Shown piece by piece: positions 22,557 to 35,367 of a stretch of 64,000 nt of DNA. Position 1 is the first letter of the stretch; every line of letters starts with the position of its first letter. This stretch comes from Euryodendron excelsum. Its lineage: Eukaryota > Streptophyta > Magnoliopsida > Ericales > Pentaphylacaceae. The notes beneath the pieces were generated by a model. The model was not told where the DNA came from, ran no database searches, and saw only the letters and a program-made list of their open reading frames with translations. The translations under genes were made by a program, and so were the position numbers. The stretch is taken from positions 32,006,001-32,070,000 of the forward strand of contig CM065378.1 of assembly GCA_033060915.1 (NCBI GenBank), given 5' to 3'.

Positions 22557-23880
22557 AAAAAAAAATTATGGTGTTATCCCATCCAAATCATTTTAAATGC
22601 AACTACTGTCAGAGAAGTCAATTCCAAGGGCCCTTTAGATAGTTGAGTTTTTTTAATATGTAGACATATTTTTGTTTGCTAGTTCTTAAAATTTACACAA
22701 CATATTAAATTGATGGTAACCCCCAAGTATAGCTCTCCAGCTAAGATTTAGTTCATGAGGCAAAAATGGTAATTAATTAGTGAAATATGCAAAGCTAGTC
22801 AAGTGTCATGTTTTTTCTTGTGGTGCATATCAGTGGTACCCACGTAAACTCTAATGTAAATTATCTAATATTAAAGCTTAATAATGTCGACATTTAAAAA
22901 TATTGCTGGCATTAAATTCATGATTGATTTGAACAATTGGCATACCTTGCATTTCACAACAAACAAAAATACCCAATTTACTCAAGCTCAAACAAAAGCG
23001 ATTCGAGCTTAATTCCTGTTTAAACTCAATAAAATCTCATTTGAGATCAACTCGTTTATCATATATATAAAAGTTGAACTTAAATGTGAAACTCACTAAT
23101 TTTGTTTTTTAACTTTAGTTTGATAATTTTATATACACTTTAAGGCTATATCAAGAACCAAATTACTTTGAAGCTTAATTTTGTGATCAATTCGATTAAA
23201 ACTCATTTTAGGTCAATTTCCTAAACACTATGCATTAGTTTATGATTGGTGGCACCCTCTTTCTAGAAGTTCTAAACCCATTTGACAGAGTCTGGTTGGC
23301 TTTATATGATGCGTACATTTCATAATAGTAGTATTTGATCATTACAAAACTAGCCGTTGGGAGTGGGGATAAGCATTGATGAATCAAAGACCATTCGGGA
23401 GTGAGGAATTGGTTATTCCTCGTGAAGGATAGCGTGGTCAGTAGCGTGATGTGCAGTACAGAGTTTTAATTTATTCACGCACTGAATGGAGCCCAGGGCA
23501 GTAATAATGTAGCGCACGGGTAAGTTAAGCGTTCACATTGCTCCTCCCCATTGAAGATTTCTTATTTTTAGAACCATTTTTAGAGTTGAATTTGTGCTTT
23601 AGGCTGGCGCTCCACGTTGAAGGCGTTTTAGTATGTGAATAATTATTTAATGATTCTATGGTATTCATAAAGATTAAATTTTTTTGTAAATTATTTTTGG
23701 ATTGCTATAAAAAATAATAAATAAATATTTAATATTTATTTTTTAAGTAAAATAAAATATATGTGTGTATTGTGCCAAGCCGTTCCAATCGTGGACTCAA
23801 ATACTTTTCAAAAGACTCACTGCTTCAACGGGCCTTAAAGCTCATCCTTACGGGCCTAAAATCAGTGTCCAAACCTTTGT
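22557..23880. other. Intergenic DNA, no gene recognised
   Basis: AT-rich sequence upstream of the receptor kinase; no supported feature. Confidence 0.55.
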
Positions 23881-24480
23881 CATATGAGCGGGGTTAGGCG
23901 GGTCACGGGGCAATGGCCAACCTTGGCACCAACCAACTGGTTTGTAGCTTTGTTGGTCCAAGGGATAAATCATAAATATAGATACATAAATGGATAAAAC
24001 TAATACAGAACCAATTTAGCTCTTGAGCGTCTTCAAGCAAAACTTGAAGAAGAGAAGGAAAATAGGGGCTAGACCCTTTCAAAAAAGTTCTTACGATGTC
24101 TGTAACAAGTCGACTTCTAGCTCCCTCATGGGGGTTCATCCGAAATAACAAAATTTTCTTGCTATTCACTCTTATATTAGCAAGAGTCTACTCATCGGTT
24201 TCTTTTTGTGTAGACATGTTCGGTGGTGCATCGACATCTCTGAATAATGAATGCTCTGTGTTAGAAATTCTGAACTGCCTCTTATTGGATGAATTTAACC
24301 ATAGCTTGAGAATTCGTTTCGATTTACACTTCCAACATTCATTTCGCAAGTGATTATCAACCCTATGTAGATACCCCATATTCCACTTAATTATTTGGGT
24401 GGAAGGTTTGACACAAGTTTCAGCAGTACATAAATTAAGCCAAGATGTTTTCATGGGCTTTCCTACGAGGATGGTATCTA
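23880..24480. other. Unidentified, less AT-rich block with open frames on both strands
   Basis: The base composition is visibly less AT-rich than the flanks. Open frames of 85 to 88 codons occur on plus (24096-24353) and minus (24169-23903, 24454-24188). The minus frame 24454-24188 includes a short Cys-Trp-Lys-Cys run. I do not recognise any protein. It may be a gene fragment or a decayed mobile element. Confidence 0.35.
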
Positions 24481-25016
24481 CAAATGCAAGGGCTATATAG
24501 TAACTTTCTTTTTAATCCGTTAGCCTTCTTTTCAAATCATCTTTTTACGATAAGAAATAATATATTAGTTTCAGAAAATTTAAAAAAAAAAATTATCCTA
24601 ACTCTTCAATAATCCAAATTTTTTTTACGTTAGCCTCCTAAACAAAATTTCTGGTCTACTACCAGATCCAGTACCAGATCCAGTACTCATGGAATTTCCC
24701 AAATAAATGATTTAAGCAAAATTTTCATCAACAGGTTCCACCATCACCTCATTGCCGAACAAATCCATGAGTACCCTAAATGAATTAAAGTCCAATGTAG
24801 CATAAAACTAGAAAAAGCATCCATAGAATGTTAGATTTATAATCGTTAATTCAGTTAGCTGGGGTTCTTAGTTTTTCTTTGGCAGATTAAGAATTCGACT
24901 CTTGCCAAGTGCTGGAGTTGATCCCGTAATAGATTTATCCCTTCTGAATACCCTAGTTCTGGAGTGAATGACTTGTTTTTTACCGAGTCGGAGACGAGAA
25001 TAATCAATATACTGCA

Positions 25017-25190
25017 AGCTGACTCGAACAACCCTAACCACTAAAAAAAATTTTTTTGATGGATTTATTAATAAGGCTTTGGGTTACGAAGCCTTATTAA
25101 TTCTAGCTGACTCAAACAACCCTAACCACTAAAAAAAAATTTTTTGATGGATTTATTAATAAGGCTTTGGGTTATGAAGCCTTGAAACAA
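25017..25190. repeat. 88-bp tandem duplication with a hairpin
   Basis: Two near-identical units start at 25017 and 25105 ('agctgactc.aacaaccc'). In the first, 'aataaggctt' and 'aagccttatt' flank a nine-base loop and form a perfect hairpin (25071-25099); in the second the right arm is decayed. It lies just beyond the 3' end of the defensin-like gene. Confidence 0.8.
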
Positions 25191-25217
25191 GCAGAACATT
25201 ATAATTAGCACATTACA

Positions 25218-25824
25218 TCAACAAGGGCGTTTACATATGCAAGAATCAAATGTGAATTTGAATCCAATAGCATCCTTTCCCCAAATTTTCTTGCAGTTGG
25301 CCTCGCACTGGGGCGTCCAGTCATTAATATGCCCAGTCAAGGATGATTCACAAGTATGATTCACTGCATTTGCCACCAACGCCTCATTGCCTGCATATTA
25401 ATGCACATATATACATAATATATATCTATATACCTACATGAATAGTTATGTACAAACACATGAAAAAAATGAAATTCTTTAATACTATGTAGACCTTGAA
25501 TTTGTGGATGAAAAAGAAAAATGAAAGGGAACTGAATAATTAATTATGCATTTATAAGTAACCAAACACAAAAGTGATTTATTTTTTACCGACAATTATT
25601 TATTTTTGCTTATTTTCCTAACTTGTCTTCATTTTATTTTCTTTTCATTTCTTGTTCATTTCACTCCTCAAATCCAAGGTCCAAACACAGTGTAAATTCT
25701 TTCTTTCTCGACCATTATAGACAGAAGAAGAAAAAATGAATCACTGTTTACTTTTGAAGGAAGTCTTACCTGCGAAAGCAAAGAGAAAAAGTAAGAGGGC
25801 TGCAGGAATAGAGAGGCTCTTCAT
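25218..25824 (-). CDS. Defensin-like six-cysteine secreted peptide
   Basis: Too short for a simple frame scan. Exon 1 25824-25770 encodes a signal peptide (MKSLSIPAALLLFLFAFA). Exon 2 25390-25218 encodes the rest: 75 residues in total, ending in cysteine. The intron 25769-25391 is GT-AG and splits a Gly codon, and the position just after the signal peptide is usual for plant defensin-like genes. Cysteines 32, 47, 51, 69, 71 and 75 give C-x14-C-x3-C-x17-C-x-C-x3-C. The C-x3-C and C-x-C pairs are the cysteine-stabilised alpha-beta signature. Canonical plant defensins have eight cysteines; this has six and lacks the outermost pair, so it belongs with the defensin-like (DEFL) cysteine-rich peptides, which include antimicrobial and reproductive signalling peptides. 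The actual role is unknown. A candidate TATA box lies 80 bp upstream and the intron carries a MITE. Confidence 0.75.
25483..25692. mobile_element. MITE in the intron of the defensin-like gene
   Basis: Left end 'actatgtagaccttgaattt' and right end 'aatccaaggtccaaacacagt' are inverted copies with small gaps (ACCTTGRATTT / AAATCCAAGGT). Interior is purine-rich on the left and pyrimidine-rich on the right. It accounts for more than half of the intron. Confidence 0.6.
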
Positions 25825-25903
25825 GGTTGAAATTTTTTTCTCTTCCTGCAAGAAAAGTGAACAAATGTATGAATGCATGAGAGTTCAGTGGTGTTTTTAC
25901 CTG

Positions 25904-25911
25904 TATTTATA
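25904..25911 (-). promoter_or_regulatory. Candidate TATA box for the defensin-like gene
   Basis: On the minus strand 'cttataaata' lies about 80 bp upstream of the start codon, a normal distance for a plant core promoter with a short leader. Confidence 0.6.
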
Positions 25912-26099
25912 AGTAGAATTTGAAGGGAGGAGAATCACAGCTTGGATTTTCTAACAAAGCCAAAGAGTGTAATTTGAATTTCCATGAATGGCCGATGCTT
26001 GTAATTTGTTTCTGATTGTGTATTTCAAAATGCCAAGATTTTCTAAACGGTAGATTTATTGCATTTCCATGTAGGGGAATATTGGTTTTTGAATCCATC

Positions 26100-26996
26100 T
26101 TTTTATTTGGTAAATCACTAGTGGGGATGATCAATTTGGTAACTCCTAAGACCCGTTTGTTTTCCGGGACAAGGCTGCGTGGGTGAACTGATAATCCTAT
26201 AACCGATCTTATATAATGTTTAGTTGTGAAAAAAGAATTGAGTTAAACAATGCAAATATAGCCTTTTATTGTATATATATATACATGAAACTAAATAATA
26301 CAAAGTAAGTTAAAAGAATTCGAGGATTTTGTATTAGTGTAAAGTAACCAAATTACCTTTTGCCAGAATAGTAATCCAAAAAACAATGTACCGAAATTCT
26401 TATTCCATCTCACGAGACAAACATGAGCAGGTTTCAAATGCCAAAGCCATACTAACATTGTTTGTAACATGAAAGGAACCAAGGATATAATTCCCATTAT
26501 GTCTTTTTTTTTTATCAAGGAATACTATGTTATGTGTCAAAGACACCAAAAATATAGAAAAAAATTTAACAAAAATTTTGAGAAATCATCTTTGCTCCAC
26601 CACTTTTAACGCGGTGGAATCACCTTGGGATCAAATATCTAATTTAAATGGGTAAGAAAATTAGACCCATGTCAAAAGAGAAGTAGAGATATATAGCACT
26701 CTAAAAACACTGAATAATTCCTGTAATACCTCAATTGCTTAATAAGTCCTCTAGTCATCGTATCCTTTTGAATGTGGCCCCTACTTTGATCAAATTTAAC
26801 TTGCAAGCAAAGTCTTGCCAACTCTTTAGAAAGATGAGAACAAAGTATAACAAATCGAAAAAACCCTTTTTCTGCCTTAGAGTTCTTTAGATCAACAAAT
26901 CCTGATTAGACATGTACCCAAGTACATTGGGTTGAAGTACTTCTAATCATCCCCCAAAGTCAAGCATAGCTCTAATCATCCCTCAAAGTCAAGCCT

Positions 26997-27052
<56 letters not shown>

Positions 27053-30000
27053 AGAAAAAGGAAGACTGATCTCAAGCAGAAAAGGTTAAAACATCCTAAT
27101 TTTCAAATATTGCTTGGTGTATTGGTCAAAATTTTTAGAATTCCAAGCTAGAGAGAACAAGTATTAAATCAATTGTTCAATTATGAAAACAGACATCATG
27201 TATAAATGATTGTATTTAATTCAGATTGAGCATTGGCGCACATAATAATTATCCAACCTTTTCCCGCTGTTACAGTTAACCTGGGGTCATCAAATATCAT
27301 GAATACCTGGCACAGGAGTTTATAAAACTTGCGAAGTTATTCGAGCGAGACTAGTTTCGGTTAATTAAAGGTCATTTTATATTGATTTATTATATAAATA
27401 GATCAAATTTAAATATATTTTTTAATTTTTTAATCTCAACTTAATAAATTTATATGCACTTTAAAATTGTAAAAAAATAAAATGTAATAAAATTAATCGA
27501 ACTAGTTAAGCTCAGCTTGTGATGAACTAGCATTTGAGATTGTTGAGAAATATATTAAGGTTTTAAGTTAAAATTGAATAACATATTACTCCACTCGACT
27601 CAGCTCTTTAAAGTCCTACATGCACGTAACTTTCATGCCTTTACCTCCATTATAAAGAAAATATAAAATTAAAATGTCATGAAAATTAAGGTTATTGCTA
27701 TTACAACAATAAAATTGCATTTTATCAAAGAGATTGCTTTTCAATGCGCTGAACCATAGCTGGTGATTCTATTGTTAAGGCAACCCCATCTTTTGTGGGG
27801 TTAATATATTTTCTCATAAATCACAAAGGACATTTTAATCAATTCACAAAAATGTTAAATAAAACCAAGGGTTGACCATAAAATCACCCAATGTAATATT
27901 TTGTCTTGTCAAAAGACTCTTTTACCCTCATAATATGGCCTCCCACAATCAATACTATAATATTATGTTTAATACATGTACAGGAAATGAGAATGGCAGG
28001 CACGCAAAGGCAGAAACCTTAAATGGTTAAATGTTTGGGACCCCCCACTCCAAGGATCACAGAAATCAAGTGAAGGACTGAGGAGCCTTTATGGTTTTAT
28101 TGACAAAATCGAACCTCAAGATTTTTATCTCATTCATTCTTCCATTTTCATTTTATTGCTCATTACCACTTTCCATAATTCCATCTATCTATCATGTGGT
28201 GGTTGATGGCTTGTTGCTTTCCCATTTCATTCCACATTTAGTTGTTGTTTGGTTCTTGAATTTATTAAGGAAAAGGGAAAGGAAAAAAAAAATGAAAGTG
28301 AAATGAAAAAGCCTAATTTCTTAATTTTGTTTACTTGGACTAGGAAAATGAGAAAAAAATAATAGACATTTCTTAAATGCTTGTTACTCTTAATAAAAAA
28401 AAGTAGTACTTCCCAAACTGATTTATTTTACACCCACATTTTCATGACGATATAAACAAGGACCAGCAAGTAGGAGAGCGATCCAAATAAATACGAGCTA
28501 TGCTATACATAAAACCAATTCGTAGTGACATTTCTCATTTATTGACACAAGGTAGTGAAACACACACATTAATAAATGTGCATGAGTCCCACTCGCTTGT
28601 GAATGATTTCATTTATTAATCAATTTTCTCATTTTAAACACAAATAAGTGAGTCTCACATTAATTTATTAACATAAAATGAAAAAAAAATTAAAAAATAA
28701 GATTATATATAGCATTCCTCTTTCAACAAATACACGTGGGATCCGCTTATATTTTACGGGTGTACAAATGAAGTGAGAGGGTAATTTGTACATTGTCCAT
28801 TCAAAAGAGTACATTGGTGATAATTAATCAAAGGGAAGTATTCCCAACATTTTACTACATTTATTTTATCAAGGGAATAAAACACACAATAATAACTGCA
28901 CCTAAAACTCGCTTGTGTCTAATGAGTAAAAAAATCGATAAAAGTAGCATTTTTGCATGCAACATATGATGAGAAATACTAAATGCACTCTTAAAAAAAA
29001 ATCCACTTACACTCCAGCCATTTGAGAGAGATCTGTGGTGCAAATTGGCTATTTTTGAAGTCCAACAACACGAGAAAAAAAAAAATCCAATGCCACGGTA
29101 ATATCCTTCTTTATTTTGAGTTTAATTGCTCTTGCAATTGCATATACTGTAATAAACTCACGCCTCTTCTTGCTAATGGCAAAATCCCAATTAACACCAT
29201 CAAGTGAAACATAGAGAAAATATGCATACCATACATAGAAATTATTTGTCATCACTCCTCTCACATGGGTTAAATTTGACTCCACCTAGCATGGTAACCC
29301 TACCACTATGCGAGAGATAGAAAGGTAAGATTAAGGCTGTTACCCTAGTTGCACTGAGTAATTTTTTCTCCACACAACTTATCCCAAACATAAAATTCAG
29401 TGAAGTAAAAATGGGTACTCTTATTCATCGAGTGAGGTTAAAGTACAAAGAACAGCCAGTGAGATATTAGGGTGATAAAAAGACACAGTACCACATCAGT
29501 GGACCCCACAAGGGGAACATACAATTGTGCACGCTTCATTGAGTTCAGTCCTTGCACCACCTGTAAAATTTGATATAATTTCTACATGATTCAACATTAA
29601 TTATTATAGTAAGAATTAATTATTCTTTTCTATTTCTATTTAAAAAATGAGAGAGAGGGGGAGAGAGGTTTTTTTTTTTTATTTTTTTACTATAGATGTT
29701 TAAACCTTTGACCAACTATTGCCAACTATTCTCTCATGCACGGCTATCATCCACATAAATATGTAAATTTTATATATTATATGAATGATAATTAATTACA
29801 AAAGACTATAAAAAAAAAAATCGAACTTGAAATTTTCATCCTTATTGCTCCCTCCGAAAGCACTTTACCATTGAATTTAAAAGTGATTTGACATAGCATT
29901 TGCCGATAATACAAACAAAAATGCCACAATCACCACTTCTTCTCAAACCATTTCCTTATGGGACCAACAGTGAAAAAGACGGTGGCTGTAATGTGGCTAT

Positions 30001-30500
30001 AATATTCCTCTCAGCCAAAATTAAAAATTAATAAAAAAAAGTTATATCAGACTAGCAACCTATTTTTCTAATGAACCATCTCAACTAAATAGTAATAAGG
30101 AGAAATTTAGTCTAATAAAATTTTTATAGAGAAAACTCTATTCGATTGATGTGATAATATAATTTTTATAATTACAAGTTAAAATAAGAAATTTTTTATT
30201 TGAGATGAACATATCACAAATAGACATATCATTTTGTATAGCATTACACTGAGAAAAAGAGTAACTGCTATTGCATTATATAAGATAATTAAGATCAAGA
30301 CAAAGAGAAAAATCAAATTTTAAGTGAAATAAAAATTTGGAAACCAAGAACATAAAAATAAAGGACCACAGTTTTAGGAAATTGCAGTTGTGGCTGAAAT
30401 AATTCTTTCATAACAAAAAGATCCAAATTCACTTGCACCACATAAACATACTATATATATAACAATGAAAATTTATGAATTTGACTCTAATTTTCTTCTT
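26100..30500. other. Intergenic DNA, no gene recognised
   Basis: AT-rich sequence with a (CT)n microsatellite at 26999-27048 and a family A MITE-like stretch at about 30100-30250. Open frames here are short and of low complexity. No homology is recognised. Confidence 0.55.
26999..27048. repeat. (CT)n microsatellite
   Basis: Uninterrupted CT run of about 50 bp, preceded by two near copies of 'ctctaatcatcccycaaagt'. Confidence 0.9.
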
Positions 30501-30598
30501 AATTCTACTAACAACCCCCTTTCCCAAAAAAGTTTACAAACCAAAAAAAAAAAAAAAAAAACAAAAAAAAACCGACGATTGAGTGCTCTGGTTGACGA

Positions 30599-31408
30599 TC
30601 AGAAGGTCCATTTCCAGATCTTGATCCGAAGATCAACCTTACATTTAGCATTAGAAGTGGAAGCAATCGACGGAGACTTACCCTTTGGGACAACACCATG
30701 AATTCCATCACAGGTAACTCTGATTCCCACTTTCGAGCTCTTCAGCTTTTCCAACTTCACCACCACCTTCGTGTCCACCAGTATTTTCAGTGGCAAACCA
30801 GTTTTCTTCTTCAGATCCGATCTCAGCGACGTCACCGAGTCCGCATCGACGAGTTGTGAGCTAGTTGATAGCGAAGAACGGATTATCGTTATGTTATTCG
30901 GGTAACTTGTGAAAGATGGGAAAGACCCATTTGCAATTACGACTTGGCTCGAGAGGACGGTGATGGTGATGGGATCGTAGAAGTATGCGAGCTTTTTGTT
31001 GGGGTTTTTGGCGGAAACGGTGATGTTGAGGGTGGAGGTGAGGTGGGTGGTGTCATCGGCGGCGGTAGTTGAGAGGTTGAATTGGGTGATTTTGAGGGAG
31101 GTGATGGAAAATGCGGGGCGGCGGGGGCTGTAGAGGACGTAGACGACGCAGCCGGCGATGGCGGCGAGGAGGAGGAGGGCGGTGAGCAGGAGGATGGACC
31201 AGAAGCAGCAGAGGCAGAGGCAGCTGCGGCGGCTGCGGCGTCGGCGGTGTTGGTTGAACTGGGGGCGGTATGGGTGGCGGTTGGGGTTATGGAGCTGGGA
31301 TTTGGCAGCCGGGAACGGCGGGGGGTTGGTGGTGCCGGTAGTAGTCCCGTTGGTGGTGGTGCCGTTGGGCTTAGCTGAGGGGAAGACCCTGTCCGTCATT
31401 TTCTCCAA
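30599..31408 (-). CDS. NDR1/HIN1-like (NHL), LEA-2 family membrane protein
   Basis: Single-exon gene of 269 residues, or 266 if the second Met (MTDRVFPSAKP, the usual opening of this family) is used, starting at 31399. The N terminus is cytosolic, Thr/Pro-rich, then His/Arg-rich (about 40-62). A Cys cluster (63-68) precedes one membrane span (about 67-92). The extracytosolic LEA-2 domain follows, with the family motif NPNKKLAYFYD at 135-145 and several N-glycosylation sequons. NHL proteins sit in the plasma membrane and are linked to pathogen and abiotic stress responses; the specific role here is unknown. Length and layout are normal for the family. The GC-rich first half contrasts with the AT-rich flanks. 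A pyrimidine-rich leader with CT repeats precedes the start. Confidence 0.88.
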   Translation of the reverse strand: MEKMTDRVFPSAKPNGTTTNGTTTGTTNPPPFPAAKSQLHNPNRHPYRPQFNQHRRRRSRRSCLCLCCFWSILLLTALLLLAAIAGCVVYVLYSPRRPAFSITSLKITQFNLSTTAADDTTHLTSTLNITVSAKNPNKKLAYFYDPITITVLSSQVVIANGSFPSFTSYPNNITIIRSSLSTSSQLVDADSVTSLRSDLKKKTGLPLKILVDTKVVVKLEKLKSSKVGIRVTCDGIHGVVPKGKSPSIASTSNAKCKVDLRIKIWKWTF

Positions 31409-31664
31409 TCTTTGGGGTTAGATTTGGAAGAGAAAACAACAAAGAACGACAGGTGGGAGAAGAACTGAAGAAGTTTAAGGTATAAAACGTTTTGAGAGTT
31501 TGGAGAAGAAGGATGGTAGATGCAAAGCAGAGAGAGAAAACCCTCACCCCACGAGGGATGCCCCCACCAAAAACAAAAGTGGATTCTCTCTCTCTCCCTC
31601 CAATTGCCTGGTCTATACACCGCTCAGTTGATCATGAAGGATATAGTGATTCATGTTATTAGAA

Positions 31665-32102
31665 GCGGCTTTACAAATTTTATATAAAATGATGTATTTT
31701 AATAAAAGTTTTTTATTTTAAAATAAATATTTAATATAATAATTTTTAATTATAAAATTATTATTACCATCTTATTTTGTAAAAATAACATTTTTTTTAT
31801 TAGAAGTTACTGAACAACCAAGTGGAGTTGCTTCCTGTATATATTTTGGCTTTGTTACAACTTACAAGCACTCAACCCTATTCTCCATGTGCTAAACAAT
31901 ATATTCTACCCTTACCTTTACAAAACATTAAGGTAAGGTATAATCTAAACAACCAAAAAAATTTTACAAAATTTTGTACAAAAAAATAATCGAATTTTTC
32001 ACTTCAAAACAAAGTACTCATAATGATGATATTTAATTACAAAAAAGTTCTTACCACATCATTTAATAGAGTTCTTGTTGAAAAAATAGCATTTTCCTTA
32101 GT
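31665..32102. mobile_element. Two family A MITE-like stretches
   Basis: 31665-31803 and 31935-32102 each have inverted AT-rich arms (for example 'ttttacaaaattttgtacaa' at 31970) and the core 'ttcaaaacaaagtactc' or a decayed form. They follow each other upstream of the NHL gene. Confidence 0.45.
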
Positions 32103-32109
32103 GTAATTT

Positions 32110-35100
32110 GTTTTGACTGGCAATAAATAGATGTTAGGTAAACCCAGAACTAAAACTTGTCTTCTTTACACCAAAATAAAAAAAAAAACTACAAAGAAAA
32201 AAGGAAAAGGAAAAACAGGGATAAACCATGGTTTGCAAATGTATAATTTTGAGGATCAAATCATATCCTCATTGTGGATAACTTTGAATTTCCGAGCATG
32301 CACTCCTTCTGGGTTTTAAGTTTGTATCATTAGATATTTCTTTCCTTTTTTTTTTTTTGTTTGTCCTATTCTTTAGACCAACCCAAAAAAAAAAATTTAA
32401 AACAAATATTATCTAGACAAAAGTTGGATGATAGCTAGGGTGACTATAGATACTACTTGCTTGGCTAAGAATAGAGGATATTACATATTTGGAAATAAAT
32501 TGGTCTGGCAATTACAGATAATACAAAATCAATTCATGGCTGGGAAGAAAAGGCAAATCTGGGGCCGCACCGACCATCTTACTGGTGAGATTTGGGATTA
32601 TTAATGTTTTGGCAGGGTAAAACTTTTAAAATGGGATTCAGGTCCATATTTTGGATAAAATAGAATTTAGTCAAGTCACGTATTGAGAATGTCCTACTAA
32701 GATGCAACAAAGAATACAATATATAAAAAATAAAAATAAAAATAAAAAACTCGGAGTTTAGTTTGGGTATGTCAATAGTTCGTTATTGCATTGTTTGAAG
32801 TGTTGAAATGAATAACTCGATCATTTTCGCTTCTAAGCCTTGATACCAAATTGAGGTCTTATCTATATATTACAAAACTCTATGTATAATATATAATACT
32901 CGCAGTATATTATGTCTTTAATTTGTTGCTTAAAAGTTTAAAGACTTAATTACATATGATTTAAGTATGAAGTAATACAATTTAACACTTGGCTAGAACA
33001 TTTGAGATCCTGATCCCATTTTTCACATGACATTCATGACTGAATCTCATTTTCAAGTTTTTTCCTTGCCCCGACATTAAATCACTTGACATGTCTTTAG
33101 TTTGTAATATGCAGAACAATTAATTAACTAATCTTAGTCACTAGTCACTATTATCTTATCTCACGAGCCAATAGACAAAAGTAAGATTTGATATAATGCT
33201 CTCTCTCTCTCTCTCTCTCTCTAGGTTGAAGGATCTTACACGTCTAAGGTGCCCTGAAATCCAAAAGTTATAATAATGATAAAAATACTATTAAACTTTG
33301 TATAGGGCACTGCTATTCCACCGACACCATTGAGATAATGGTAAACATTGTGCCATGTTTGGTATTGCCTTTAATCGCACTTTCAAGTGCATTCATTACA
33401 ACACCACCACCGTATAGTAGGTAAGAAGCACAGATTGCATGATTTTTTTTATTTTTTAAGTATTTGAATCAACTTACGCATATCAAATAAAAAAAGTATA
33501 TATGAGTCAATCAGGCTTGAGATTAACTTGAGACCACAATAGAGTAGGGCCGCCCAGTCAAACGTTATAGGGCTTGAGGTGAGTGTTTAGTCCTGTACAG
33601 CCGTGCAGAGCTACGTTTTAAAGCTCAATTATTTTTTTAGACTTAGAATCATTTGTTTTTTTTCAAATTAGAGTCCTTTCAAAATAGATTTTCTCAAAAA
33701 CTACCTTTGAAAAACTCTTGTGCTATTTTGAATAGAGAGAAATTGTCAGCTAGTTTAGTTGTACAGACCTAAGATTGAATTCCTTTCACCCAAGTTTGAT
33801 ATGTTATAGAGAGGGGAAGTCTAATGAATTTTCAACAATCATCCCTATTAAATTACACCATGAATTTATTACAAAATATAGAAATTTTTAAGAAAAAATG
33901 CCCCATGCTAAAATTTTAATAGGAATGACCACTATAAAAACTCAATACGTACTAATTAATGGACTTTTTTTTCTAAGAGAGCGTTTTGAAAAATCACACC
34001 AAATAGCTTTTTTCGGCAATTATGATGTAGATTTCACCGAATGAAATTTTGGGAGCATTTTGAGCTAGCAAAAATTTCTAGGGTGGAAGCTGAGAAGCTT
34101 TCCATAATGGGACTAATTCACACTATGTTCCACCTAAAAATAAAACACAATCCTTTTAATTTGGTAAACGAACTACGCTCTAATTCTCGAACTAGCAAAC
34201 TAAAGGCTAATTCATGTGGAATCTGTAAACTCAAATGATCAAATTCTCAAACTCAAATAGTAAAATCCTTAAACTCAAATAATCAAATCCTTTGAATTCT
34301 AATTTAGATGAATAGTTAACTGTTAAGTGCATTGTTATGATATTTAAACACATGTTGAGACTTGAAATGTGACTAAGGAAAAATCAATTCGAATTGAAAA
34401 CAACAACCAATGGGCCAAATTTCACATTTGTTTAGTTTATAACCTACTATATATTAAATATGAAAAATAATTCAATACAGAAACTATGTAATAAAATATA
34501 AAGAAAAATTTATAATGTATTTAATAATGCAAAATTTGAAATATTTTTAAAATAAAAATTAACATAGTATTGACGCTTATGAGTCGCTCTTGACCCTATA
34601 AATTTTGAAAATTGACGCTCTCCCGCTCCCGCTCCCTCTGTGTGACTTGGTCTCCCACAAAGACGGGTATTAGAAGAATGTACATGTAAAAATATAATAC
34701 CTAGACATGGCCCCTGTGCCTACGTGCACATGCTTATACATGTGACTGTGAGTATAATTGAGCTCAGATACACAGCCACAATACAGCAGTCCAAACAACA
34801 CCCAGATGCACGTGAGTGAAGGCATGGGTGTGTTTGTCATGCAGGCAAGGCATATGTTAAAAAGGCAAAAAACACCATATGTTTAAGCTCGTGCCATGCA
34901 TGTGCTGCTAAAGATTGTTACTGTGCTTCTCCATTATTTCCTTCTAAGCCCCAGTTGGAGGCATAGCAGTGTGTTTAATAGCAGCAACAAAGAACATAGT
35001 CCTCGCTCACTGCAAATAGATCAGTTTAAGAAATGGTTTTCCAATTCTCAATAATTAATCACTATGTTCCGGTCCTGTAAGCACATATCTATAACAAGGT

Positions 35101-35360
35101 ACCATGAGAAAATTATAATATGACATCAAGATAATAAGATTAATTATATTTGACTCGTTAAGATTTGCCAACCAAAATCTCCATCAAAAGAAAAAAGTAA
35201 TCAAGCCACATGCGACGAGAAATAAGCAGGTGCGTACATTCAAATGGAATCACAAAATTTCGTTTAAAGCGCAAAAAACAAAAAATTCTGAGTACCTGAA
35301 ACATTCAAGGGTAGATGATGAATTGGAAAGTAGGAGGGAAGAAAGGACTCGTCTGATCCT
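32110..35360. other. Intergenic DNA, no gene recognised
   Basis: AT-rich with a (CT)n run at 33200-33223. 34650-35000 is less AT-rich, with several 'acgtgca'/'tgcatgtg' palindromic hexamers, but no gene or hairpin precursor could be supported. Confidence 0.5.
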
Positions 35361-35367
35361 TACTATG

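Noticed and set aside
24096..24353. 85-codon frame with a hydrophobic start as a possible secreted protein
   Set aside because: No recognised family, minus-strand frames of equal size overlap it, and no promoter or splice context supports it.
31082..31421. Ala/Gly- and Arg-rich plus frames over the NHL gene
   Set aside because: Caused by GC-rich coding sequence read in the wrong direction.
34650..35000. Possible microRNA precursor in a less AT-rich stretch
   Set aside because: No long stem and no known mature microRNA sequence could be identified by eye.
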